A stretch of 31,611 bases of DNA, from the NCBI GenBank assembly GCA_019414045.1, contig DXMW01000031.1, positions 1 through 31,611 on the forward strand. Direction: 5' to 3'. The stretch is from Collinsella sp. (lineage in GTDB: Bacteria; Actinomycetota; Coriobacteriia; Coriobacteriales; Coriobacteriaceae). The position numbers and the translations under genes are program-made. The notes below the pieces were generated by a model that did not search any database, was not told the DNA's origin, and saw nothing but the letters and a program-made list of their open reading frames with translations. Below, one piece after another: positions 1-6,583 of this stretch (positions within the stretch are counted from its first letter, which is position 1; every line of letters starts with the position of its first letter).

Positions 1-1019
1 CCGCCGTCGAGGACCCATCCGGTCGCCATCGCGCCGGAGGCGTTGAACCAGTACATGGAGCCGTTGCACTCGTAGAGCCCGGTGGCCATTACACCGCCCG
101 CGTCGGGGTCGAGCCAATACCAGGCTCCGCCCTGGCGCAACCATCCGGTATACGCTTTGCCGTCAGAGGTTGCGTAATACCAAGTGCCCTCTTTTAACTG
201 CCAGTAATAAAGAGAGACATCAACATACGCGTAATTCATATCAACATTTCCGCTAATACCAGAAACTTTTCCGCGGCTTGTATACTGCCAAAAGCTGTAA
301 CTGGCGGTATAGTGACATTGGGAGTTGTATTGAGCAATCCAATGATCCCAAGAACCGCTCTTAAATACAGGGTCGGTCAATATATTGTTAAACCAATTTA
401 GGTTTGCATAAATGCCTGGCTTATATCCAGCACTAGAAATCTTATTACAGAATGTCTGAGCTCTAGATGCAATTCCGGATTGACGACCATCTGCAATAAT
501 TGTCTTGTCCTCAAGATCGTAATACACCGGTAGCCTAGGATTGTGCCCCGATAGGCAGTCAATCACCATGGACGCCTCATCGGCTGCCTGTTGATTATCA
601 AAAGCATATGAATAGACATAGACGCCGTAGGGAATTGCGAGTCGCTCGCACTCAGAAATATTTCGATTAAATTGATAGTCAACTCGACCGCCGAAAGACG
701 GAGCGCCAAACCCAACGCGCAGAATAGCGAAATCGATGCCAGAAGCTTTAACTGCGTCCCAATCAATACGCCCTTGGTGCTCGCTGACGTCAATGCCCTG
801 AGCTGTAACCCCATCGGGAAGAGCGTCCATAGACAATAAAGCTATTCCGTCTTCTTCGGAAGAAGCATCATCTGAAACTAATTGTCCACCCTCATAACGC
901 CAAGAATTCTCAACCAGAGTCTGAGCAGCCTCTGCATCCGCAGGGCATACAAACATAGAAACGGGCGCAAAGAGCATCAGCACCAACAATGCCGAAAACA
1001 ACTTAAGATGTTTGTTCAT
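1..1019 (-). CDS. Secreted GH25 lysozyme with cell-wall-binding repeats (3' part outside window)
   Basis: The frame is open from an ATG at 1019 to the left edge, giving 339 residues of a longer protein. SD GAGGT lies 4 nt upstream of the ATG. Residues 1-30 form a signal peptide (MNKHLK, hydrophobic core, PADA). The GH25 domain follows: QGIDVSEHQGRIDWD near residue 75, DFAILRVGFG, then YYDLED near residue 170 with the acidic DxE pair typical of GH25 muramidases, and a closing FWQYTS / VDMNYAYVD segment. From about residue 283, wall-binding repeats begin (GTWYYATSDGKAYTGW, AWYWLDPDAGG, SMYWFNASGAMATGW) and run off the window. By family, such enzymes cleave the MurNAc-GlcNAc beta-1,4 bond of peptidoglycan outside the membrane. 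The repeat ligand cannot be told from sequence. It lies downstream of the NlpC-type gene but behind that gene's terminator, so it probably has its own promoter. Confidence 0.92.
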   Translation of the reverse strand, partial: MNKHLKLFSALLVLMLFAPVSMFVCPADAEAAQTLVENSWRYEGGQLVSDDASSEEDGIALLSMDALPDGVTAQGIDVSEHQGRIDWDAVKASGIDFAILRVGFGAPSFGGRVDYQFNRNISECERLAIPYGVYVYSYAFDNQQAADEASMVIDCLSGHNPRLPVYYDLEDKTIIADGRQSGIASRAQTFCNKISSAGYKPGIYANLNWFNNILTDPVFKSGSWDHWIAQYNSQCHYTASYSFWQYTSRGKVSGISGNVDMNYAYVDVSLYYWQLKEGTWYYATSDGKAYTGWLRQGGAWYWLDPDAGGVMATGLYECNGSMYWFNASGAMATGWVLDG

Positions 1020-1242
1020 GTAAACCTCGTCATTCGCTCTTGATTGCGTCTAGCTTACAGCATAGCTATGAAAGATTCCCGAACATCTAACAGGACAAGA
1101 TGCCATCTAGGACAATAAATAGTTGGGCGCAATGCTGCAAAGAAAAGAAGAACTTACCGGCAGGGTTGAACCCGCAGGCTCATTGCCCCCTCCTCTTGCC
1201 CCCAAGAATACCGACTTCAAATAAACTTTCAAACCAGATGTC

Positions 1243-1273
1243 AAAAAGGTAGGGGGCCCAGAGAGTCCCCTAC
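1243..1273 (-). terminator. Rho-independent terminator of the NlpC/P60 repeat gene
   Basis: Read on the minus strand, GTAGGGG (1267-1273) pairs perfectly with CCCCTAC (1249-1255) over an 11-nt loop and is followed by CTTTTT (U-run at 1243-1247). It lies 12 bases beyond the stop of the upstream gene, in the right orientation. Confidence 0.8.
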
Positions 1274-1284
1274 AACTCGGAATT

Positions 1285-3516
1285 CTAACGAATCAGTATT
1301 ACTTTCGATGGGCCCAAAGCGGTCAAACCGGAGATGCGATTTCCATAACCATCACTATGCCAGAACAAATTTTCGCTCGGCGAATTGCCCCAGAAAAAGC
1401 CAATGTGACTATCGTCCGCATATGGGTTGTAAGGATTGAAGAACACAATGTCCCCCTTACGAGCCAAACCACTACGTAACAACTCATCAATAGAGTTGAA
1501 ATAAGTCACGTTCGCACACGTATCGATAGCGTAGCCGTACCAACGATAAGCGTTTACGCAGCCGCCCCTTCCGGGACCTCCACTCCAAGGGGAATGGCTC
1601 TGCTCGGCGGCAATGGGAGCTAAATTCCCGCCCGCCTTCATATATGCATGCGATACAAATCCACCACAATTCATGCCCGTATAACCGTCCCAACGCGGAT
1701 CACCCTTTGGGTACATGCACGTTTCCTGGCTGAGGTGCGTGTCGTAGCGTGTTCCACGGTAATAGCCGTCGTTTTCGTGGCTCATAAGCCAATTGACCAA
1801 GCTGGACCTATTGACCCCCAAAACAGAACCAGACGTATTCAACCATGCACCACTTGCATTGAAGTAATAGTCAACGCCATCGATTTTCAGCCACCCGTTA
1901 GCAAACATGGCACCCGAAGGCTGGAGCCAGTACCACGTACCGCCGTCATTAAGCCATCCAGTTTTCATCTTGAATGTGGAAGGGTCCATCCAATACCACG
2001 CACCGTTGACATATTGCCAACCAGACTTAAGGACACCATTGGAAGATGCGTAATACCAAGTATTGCCACTTTCGTCAGAAGCGTCTTTCGACATAATCCA
2101 ACCAGACGCCACGTTAACGACACCATTCGCATCCGCATAGAAAACCGCATCTCCAATATGAATCACACCTGGCAATGAAGACGAGTCAGTACGATCAGCG
2201 ACTACAGGAGATCCATCAGATGAAGTAGGCAACGGCTCGCTCAGTGCTCCAGACGAATTCGCCCATGCCATACCATCGTTCAAGTTGATCCAGCACGAAG
2301 ATGCCATTGCACCGGAATCATAAGAAAAATAGCGCTTGCTTCCTACCGCAAATTCACCAGTACGCATTGCGCCGGATACATCATCAAGGTAATACCAGGC
2401 GCTTCCGGACTTTATCCATCGCCCTCGTTGAATAGCTCCGTTTGATGCGGCGTAATACCAAGTACCATCAGCAAGTGCCCAGCCTGTTGCCATGGCACCT
2501 GAGCTCGTAAGGAAATAGGTGGACGAGTCCACTTGCACAAAGCCCGTGAGCATAATATGGCTTCCTGGATCCAGGTAATACCAAGAATTCCCTAGAAGTA
2601 ACCAACCTCCATGCAGTAAGCCGTTGGAGTCAGCGTAATACCAGTTGTTGTCAATAAGTGCCCACTGGGAGGATAGCATGGCCCCTGAACTGTTAAAGAT
2701 ATAAGAGGTGCCATTGCATTCATTCAGCCCGGTGGCCATAGAACCATCTGCAGGATCAAGCCAGTACCAACGACCCCCATCCGAGAGCCAACCCTTCACC
2801 AGGGCGCCAGAGCCGGAAAAATAGTGCCAAACGGAAGCATCAAGATGCCATCCGATAAGCATCGCGCCAGAAGAAGAGAATCCATACGTGGCTCCCCCGA
2901 TCTGTAGCATCGAGTCGTGGACCATCTTGCCTTCATCATCCAGCCAATACCAGTTGCTGCCATCTGAAAGCCAGCCTTTTACCATGGCGCCAGAACCGGA
3001 GAAATAACGCCAAGCAGAAGTGGAGCCCGTAGAATCTAGGTACCAGCCGACACGCATTGCGCCCGAAGAGGAGAAGGCATACGTCGCACCCCCAACTTGA
3101 ACCAACCCATCCTGAGCCATTCGACCTTCGTCGTCGAACCAGTACCAGCTACCGTTTATATGTCTCCAAGAAGAAACAGCGATCGTTCCGTCGGACAAGC
3201 CCCAACGCCAAAAACCAGCCCCTTCTTCGGGTGATATCCACCCCTGATGCCAAACAATTTGATTCGAAACCTCAGAAGGGGTCTCATTATCCACCTGAGA
3301 GTTCTGCTCGACAGCGAAGGTCGAATCGCGCTGAGCATCAATGGCTGACTCAACAGAAGCAATAGCAACGTTAGATGCGGAACCTTCGTCAGTGTTATTC
3401 GAATCAAGGGCGTATAACATCGAGGGCGAACTCAAAAGGAGCCCCAAAGAAACAAGGCCGGAAAAGACCAGCACCCCGAATGAGCATTTCTTCATAGCAG
3501 CACGGTATCCAATCAC
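1285..3516 (-). CDS. Secreted cell-wall-binding-repeat protein with C-terminal NlpC/P60-type peptidase domain
   Basis: 743 codons from a GTG at 3516. An ATG at 3495 (MKKCSFG, residue 8) is an equally likely start and makes a cleaner signal peptide (hydrophobic core to about residue 36); neither has a strong SD. Residues 40-88 form an acidic Ser/Asn linker. Residues 90-570 hold roughly 20 aromatic repeats of the pattern GW-x-WYW-x-SGAM. Residues 571-743 form a terminal NlpC/P60-like (CHAP-like) hydrolase domain: Cys617 in MNCGGFVSHAY, His704 in DSHIGFFWG after RKGDIVFFNP, and His720 in LFWHSDGYG. Family knowledge: such domains cut peptide stems of peptidoglycan (often D-Glu/DAP or cross-bridge bonds), with Cys as nucleophile. 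The protein probably acts at the envelope. Residues 123-187 and 188-250 are near-duplicates, showing internal expansion. Confidence 0.88.
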   Translation of the reverse strand: MIGYRAAMKKCSFGVLVFSGLVSLGLLLSSPSMLYALDSNNTDEGSASNVAIASVESAIDAQRDSTFAVEQNSQVDNETPSEVSNQIVWHQGWISPEEGAGFWRWGLSDGTIAVSSWRHINGSWYWFDDEGRMAQDGLVQVGGATYAFSSSGAMRVGWYLDSTGSTSAWRYFSGSGAMVKGWLSDGSNWYWLDDEGKMVHDSMLQIGGATYGFSSSGAMLIGWHLDASVWHYFSGSGALVKGWLSDGGRWYWLDPADGSMATGLNECNGTSYIFNSSGAMLSSQWALIDNNWYYADSNGLLHGGWLLLGNSWYYLDPGSHIMLTGFVQVDSSTYFLTSSGAMATGWALADGTWYYAASNGAIQRGRWIKSGSAWYYLDDVSGAMRTGEFAVGSKRYFSYDSGAMASSCWINLNDGMAWANSSGALSEPLPTSSDGSPVVADRTDSSSLPGVIHIGDAVFYADANGVVNVASGWIMSKDASDESGNTWYYASSNGVLKSGWQYVNGAWYWMDPSTFKMKTGWLNDGGTWYWLQPSGAMFANGWLKIDGVDYYFNASGAWLNTSGSVLGVNRSSLVNWLMSHENDGYYRGTRYDTHLSQETCMYPKGDPRWDGYTGMNCGGFVSHAYMKAGGNLAPIAAEQSHSPWSGGPGRGGCVNAYRWYGYAIDTCANVTYFNSIDELLRSGLARKGDIVFFNPYNPYADDSHIGFFWGNSPSENLFWHSDGYGNRISGLTALGPSKVILIR
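1807..3249 (-). repeat. Coding repeats: aromatic cell-wall/glucan-binding repeats
   Basis: The central two thirds of the NlpC/P60-type gene encode about 20-residue units with W-Y-Y/W and S-G-A-M landmarks. Within this block, 2767-3150 is a two-copy higher-order repeat of about 63-65 residues: both copies carry the order WYW-DDEG/DPADG, VGGATY, FSSSGAM, YFSGSGA, VKGWLSDG. The family (CW-binding/choline-binding type) is recognised by pattern; the ligand is not known. Confidence 0.85.
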
Positions 3517-3521
3517 GCAGC

Positions 3522-3549
3522 GACCCCGTCACCTCAGGGCAACGGGGTC
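3522..3549 (-). terminator. GACCCCGT/ACGGGGTC hairpin between two repeat-protein genes
   Basis: Perfect 8-bp arms (3522-3529 and 3542-3549) with a 12-nt loop. It lies after the stop of the 418-residue gene and just before the start of the NlpC/P60 gene. There is no U-run, so it may be a weak terminator or attenuator rather than a classical intrinsic terminator. The loop contains GAGGTG on the minus strand, the only SD-like stretch near the downstream start. Confidence 0.45.
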
Positions 3550-3575
3550 TCAATCAAAACTAACTCAGTAATGTG

Positions 3576-4832
3576 CTAGCCAATTTGCTGGCAGTTTTTG
3601 CACTCTCGTGAAGCACCACGCCTCTGGGCCTCCTGAATAGAGATCTGCGAATAGCCCTTTGCGTCCTTACCAACGGTACGGCACTTATGCGTATGGTAAA
3701 CATTGCTACCGTTCTTATACCAAACTAGGCCGTAGCCCGGAATCCACTTACCGTCCTCGCCGACATAATAGGAGCCGATCCAGGCATTCGTAGCCATGGC
3801 ACCAGAAGACTGGAGGTAGTAGTCGCCGACCCAGGAGTCGTGGGCCATAGCGCCGGAACCGCTAAAGTAGTACCAGGCGCCGCCGATCTGACGCCAGCCG
3901 GTGGCCATCGCGCCGGAATCGTCGAACCAGTACCAAACTCCACCAACGTTGGCCCAAGAGTTAGAGGCCATAGCGCCCGAACCTCCGAGCCAATACCACG
4001 TGCCGCCATTGCTGAGCCAGCCGGTTACCATGGCGCCCGAACCACTCGCATAGTACCAAGAGCCACCTGCCAAGAACCAGCCGGTAGCCATCGCGCCGGA
4101 ATCGCCGAACCAGTACCAGGAGCCGCCCAGGCTGCGCCAGCCGTTAGCAACCATGGCGCCCGAGCCATCGAGGTAGAACCACGTACCGCCGATATTGAGC
4201 CAGCCAGTGACCATCGCACCGGAAGCGTTGGCGTAGTACCACGTCCCCGAAACGTTGATCCAGCCGGTCAGCATGACACCATACTCGTCGAAAAAATACC
4301 AAGTTCCACCGATATTATGCCAACCGGTCAGCAGTTCGCCACTGGAGGTCGCATAGAACCACTTTCCATAGATGGAGTCATAGAGCCAGCCGCTATGCTG
4401 CATGCGGCCATCGGCGTTGGCACCAGGGGTGTTCAGGAAGTAGTTCTTGCCGTCAATCTGAACTCGGCCGTATGCCATATCATGGCTTTCGGGGTAAAAG
4501 TAATACTTGTCCCCACCGATAGACTGCCAGCCCGACACCGCGATCCCGTCAGCGCCAAAATAGTACCAGACAGCTTCGTATTCGTTATGCCACTGGTTCG
4601 TGACCATGGCGCCAGTTTCGGGATCGAAATAGCGAAGGTTGCCGTCCTCGCACCGAACGAGTCCAGTCTTCGAACGACCGTCGGAACACCATTCCGTAAT
4701 CGGTCCACCGTCTCCGCCACCGCCAGCAATATCAGCAAATGAGGGCACCGGGGCAACCGTCATGCAGGCAGCGGCAAATGCAACAACTCCCAGCACTGTT
4801 AGTCCGCGCCATCTTTCTCGAAGGTTTTTCAT
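3576..4832 (-). CDS. Secreted cell-wall-binding-repeat protein with C-terminal His/Cys metal-site motif
   Basis: 418 residues from an ATG at 4832, preceded by AAAGGA with 6-nt spacing. Residues 1-34 form a signal peptide (basic start, hydrophobic core, SFA/DIA). A Gly-rich stretch follows (35-43), then wall-binding repeats over about 60-355, very regular from 168 to 330 (units of 20-21 residues such as TGWLNIGGTWFYLDGSGAM). The C-terminus (about 371-418) carries VYHTHKC (His380, Cys384), an ISIQEAQRRGAS helix and ECKNC (Cys411, Cys414). I recognise this YH-x3-C ... EA-x-x-x-G ... C-x-x-C pattern as a short putative Zn-binding tail found at the ends of many secreted proteins. No enzymatic domain is visible, so the protein may be a wall-anchored adhesin or scaffold. 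It is the first of three minus-strand repeat proteins; a promoter candidate lies just upstream. Confidence 0.85.
   Translation of the reverse strand: MKNLRERWRGLTVLGVVAFAAACMTVAPVPSFADIAGGGGDGGPITEWCSDGRSKTGLVRCEDGNLRYFDPETGAMVTNQWHNEYEAVWYYFGADGIAVSGWQSIGGDKYYFYPESHDMAYGRVQIDGKNYFLNTPGANADGRMQHSGWLYDSIYGKWFYATSSGELLTGWHNIGGTWYFFDEYGVMLTGWINVSGTWYYANASGAMVTGWLNIGGTWFYLDGSGAMVANGWRSLGGSWYWFGDSGAMATGWFLAGGSWYYASGSGAMVTGWLSNGGTWYWLGGSGAMASNSWANVGGVWYWFDDSGAMATGWRQIGGAWYYFSGSGAMAHDSWVGDYYLQSSGAMATNAWIGSYYVGEDGKWIPGYGLVWYKNGSNVYHTHKCRTVGKDAKGYSQISIQEAQRRGASRECKNCQQIG
3843..4331 (-). repeat. Regular 60-63 bp coding tandem repeats
   Basis: Eight or so consecutive repeat units of the 418-residue protein (residues about 168-330) with strongly conserved GG-x-WYW and SGAM codons. 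The DNA copies are similar enough to permit unequal recombination, so copy number may vary between strains (inference). Confidence 0.8.
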
Positions 4833-4872
4833 ACGACATCCTTTCTCCGAGATTTAAGGCTCTCTTAAGTTA

Positions 4873-4900
4873 TTTTTAAACTATCAATTCAGTATTTCAA
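4873..4900 (-). promoter_or_regulatory. Candidate promoter for the 418-residue repeat protein
   Basis: On the minus strand TTGAAA (4895-4900) is followed after 16 nt by TAAAAA (4873-4878) in a strongly AT-rich stretch. This is about 40 bases upstream of the start codon. Motif match only. Confidence 0.4.
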
Positions 4901-5004
4901 CGGGAAATCGATAAAAGGTGTCTTTGTGACTGCAATTTAAATATGAGTCGCCACACCTCAACCGTTACGCTAAATAGCTTCTAAGGCAAACTTAGCGCAT
5001 GAAC

Positions 5005-5114
5005 GAACTGATTAAACGAGTGAACTGATTAATAAAGCAACAGAATACAAACCTTGGTCATCAATCACATCTACCGCGGGCCGATAACGCCCGCCTCATG
5101 TGCTGCGATATAAT
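5005..5114 (+). promoter_or_regulatory. Putative promoter/operator region of the DUF4869-ATPase cassette
   Basis: A perfect TATAAT at 5109-5114 lies 43 bases before the chosen GTG start; no good -35 box is seen 16-18 nt upstream. Further upstream GAACTGATTAA occurs twice as a direct repeat (5005-5015 and 5022-5032) with a 17-bp period. GCGGGC/GCCCGC (5076-5081 and 5089-5094) forms a short perfect hairpin near the -35 region. Together these could be operator sites (inference). Confidence 0.4.
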
Positions 5115-5156
5115 CAATCTCACTAGATGCCAAATCAGCAAGCCGAAGGAGCTGAC

Positions 5157-5606
5157 GTGCTAACAATTCACTATGGTGATATGGAAAACGTTATCTACAA
5201 CACGTCCGTTTACTTCGATAACGTATATTCGCCCCAGTGGTTTCAAGACTCCTTTGCCCAAAGGGTCATAAAATCCATCGACAAAGGCACCGTGGTAGGC
5301 CCCAATGCAATCGATACCAAGATTCTAGGCATCATTCCTCCCGAGAAACTATCCAGCGGCACCAAAACGCTACTGCTTATGTACTTTATGCCGCAGAATA
5401 TATATAACGCCTCAAATTGCGGTGATAATTGCGCCTACTGGATTCTGAGGATCGCCGCGCAAAAGGATCTAACAATCAATCTCTACCACATAATGGATTT
5501 TGGAAACGGCAAATTCACGGTAACCATTGCAAATACGGGCGATATAGTCCACACAATGTTTGACCTTGTCCCCATAGCTGGAAAATGCCTAAGGGAGAAC
5601 TCCTGA
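5157..5606 (+). CDS. DUF4869-type protein, first gene of a two-gene cassette
   Basis: 149 residues from a GTG at 5157. I chose it over the ATG at 5127 because AAGGAG (5146-5151) sits 5 nt upstream, and the family as I recall it begins with M-L-T-I-x-Y-G at this point. Landmarks are IYNTSVYFDNVY, the SIDKGTVV / PNAID segment, LGIIPPEKLSSGTKTLLLMY, NASNCGDNCAYWILRIA (Cys pair) and LYHIMDFGNGKF ... NTGDIVHTM. I identify these with DUF4869 from memory. There is no signal peptide or membrane segment, so it is probably cytoplasmic. The function is not known to me. Its stop overlaps the start of the P-loop gene (TGATG), so the two products are probably made in a fixed ratio and work together. Codon use is more AT-rich than in the downstream operons, which suggests horizontal acquisition. 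Confidence 0.75.
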   Translation: MLTIHYGDMENVIYNTSVYFDNVYSPQWFQDSFAQRVIKSIDKGTVVGPNAIDTKILGIIPPEKLSSGTKTLLLMYFMPQNIYNASNCGDNCAYWILRIAAQKDLTINLYHIMDFGNGKFTVTIANTGDIVHTMFDLVPIAGKCLRENS

Positions 5607-6583
5607 TGCGCGGATCATACAAGGTAATTATTCAAAATAACCGGGTTCAGTTTAAACTGACCATCAATAGAAATCTGACCATCATCCAAGGTAACAGTGC
5701 TACAGGCAAGACAACTCTGCTTGATATGGTGGCAGCTCACGAAGAGCTTGGGGCACAAAGCGGCGTAACAGTAAGTTGCAAAGTGCCCTGTAAAACAATA
5801 TCTGGAAAATATTGGCGTAGAGATCTCCAAGAGATTTCCAGCAGTATTGTTTTTATTGATGAGGGCAATACTTTTGTTCGATCAAGAGAATTTGCCCATG
5901 AAGCAAAGCGTAGCTCAAACTACTACGTAATTGTCGCCAGAGAGTCACTGCGCCAACTGCCCTATAGCGTTGATGAAATCTACGGTCTTAAGAACACCAA
6001 CCGAACCACAACGAAGTATCCCGTTTACTCTCGTGTCTACACCTCTACATATCGTATTTACGGTGATACTGATTTTAGAGGCGAGAGGCCCGAGCTTGTC
6101 ATTGTCGAGGACACAAATTCGGGCTACGAATTCTTCAGTTTGCTATGCAAAAAGAGCAGCATTAAATGCATCAGCGCGGGAGGAAAATCAAATATTTGCA
6201 ACTGCATTATGGACGCACCGGAAAACGACATCCTCGTGATTGCCGACGGCGCCGCCTTTGGACCAGAAATTGCGGAAGTAGCTGCTCTATTGCGCCGAAA
6301 GAACATCAAGCTATTCCTACCGGAATCGTTTGAATGGCTCGTGTTGAAGTCGGGATTATTCAACAGCAAACACATTAAGGACATGCTGCTTAACCCCGCT
6401 GAACATATCGAAAGCTCAAAGTTCTTTAGCTGGGAGAGGTTCTTTACTGCAGAACTCATCGAATGCTCACGAGACACACGTTTTCGATATGACAAGAGCT
6501 GCATGAACGAGGAGTACTTGAACCCCACCGCCCTTGCAGCTCTTGAGGATACTTTGCCGGAACTTGGCATTACTTCGCACTAA
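5606..6583 (+). CDS. P-loop ATPase with possible Toprim-like C-terminal half, partner of DUF4869
   Basis: 325 residues from an ATG at 5606, chosen because AAGGGAG (5591-5597) is 8 nt upstream and the TGATG overlap couples it to the preceding gene; an ATG at 5585 would add 7 residues. Residues 20-41 hold a textbook Walker A (GNSATGKT, 29-36), and IVFIDEG (81-87) fits Walker B with a catalytic Glu. The ATPase core is short, with no visible SMC/Rad50 coiled coil or ABC signature. The second half has VIVEDTNSGYEFF (165-177), AGGKSN (191-196) and ILVIADGAAFG (209-219). That order resembles the Glu, Gly and Asp motifs of Toprim/DUF4435-like domains, although the expected D-x-D is D-G-A here. This part is inference. 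The gene ends 4 bp inside the 3' end of the convergent glycosyltransferase gene, with no terminator between. Confidence 0.7.
   Translation: MRGSYKVIIQNNRVQFKLTINRNLTIIQGNSATGKTTLLDMVAAHEELGAQSGVTVSCKVPCKTISGKYWRRDLQEISSSIVFIDEGNTFVRSREFAHEAKRSSNYYVIVARESLRQLPYSVDEIYGLKNTNRTTTKYPVYSRVYTSTYRIYGDTDFRGERPELVIVEDTNSGYEFFSLLCKKSSIKCISAGGKSNICNCIMDAPENDILVIADGAAFGPEIAEVAALLRRKNIKLFLPESFEWLVLKSGLFNSKHIKDMLLNPAEHIESSKFFSWERFFTAELIECSRDTRFRYDKSCMNEEYLNPTALAALEDTLPELGITSH

Noticed and set aside
3843..4331. CRISPR-like regular repeats
   Set aside because: The periodicity of 60-63 bp comes from in-frame protein repeats (GG-x-WYW, SGAM), without unique spacers or cas genes.
5157..6583. Classical toxin-antitoxin pair
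   Set aside because: Sizes (149 and 325 residues) and the ATPase motifs do not fit a known type; kept instead as a system of unknown function.
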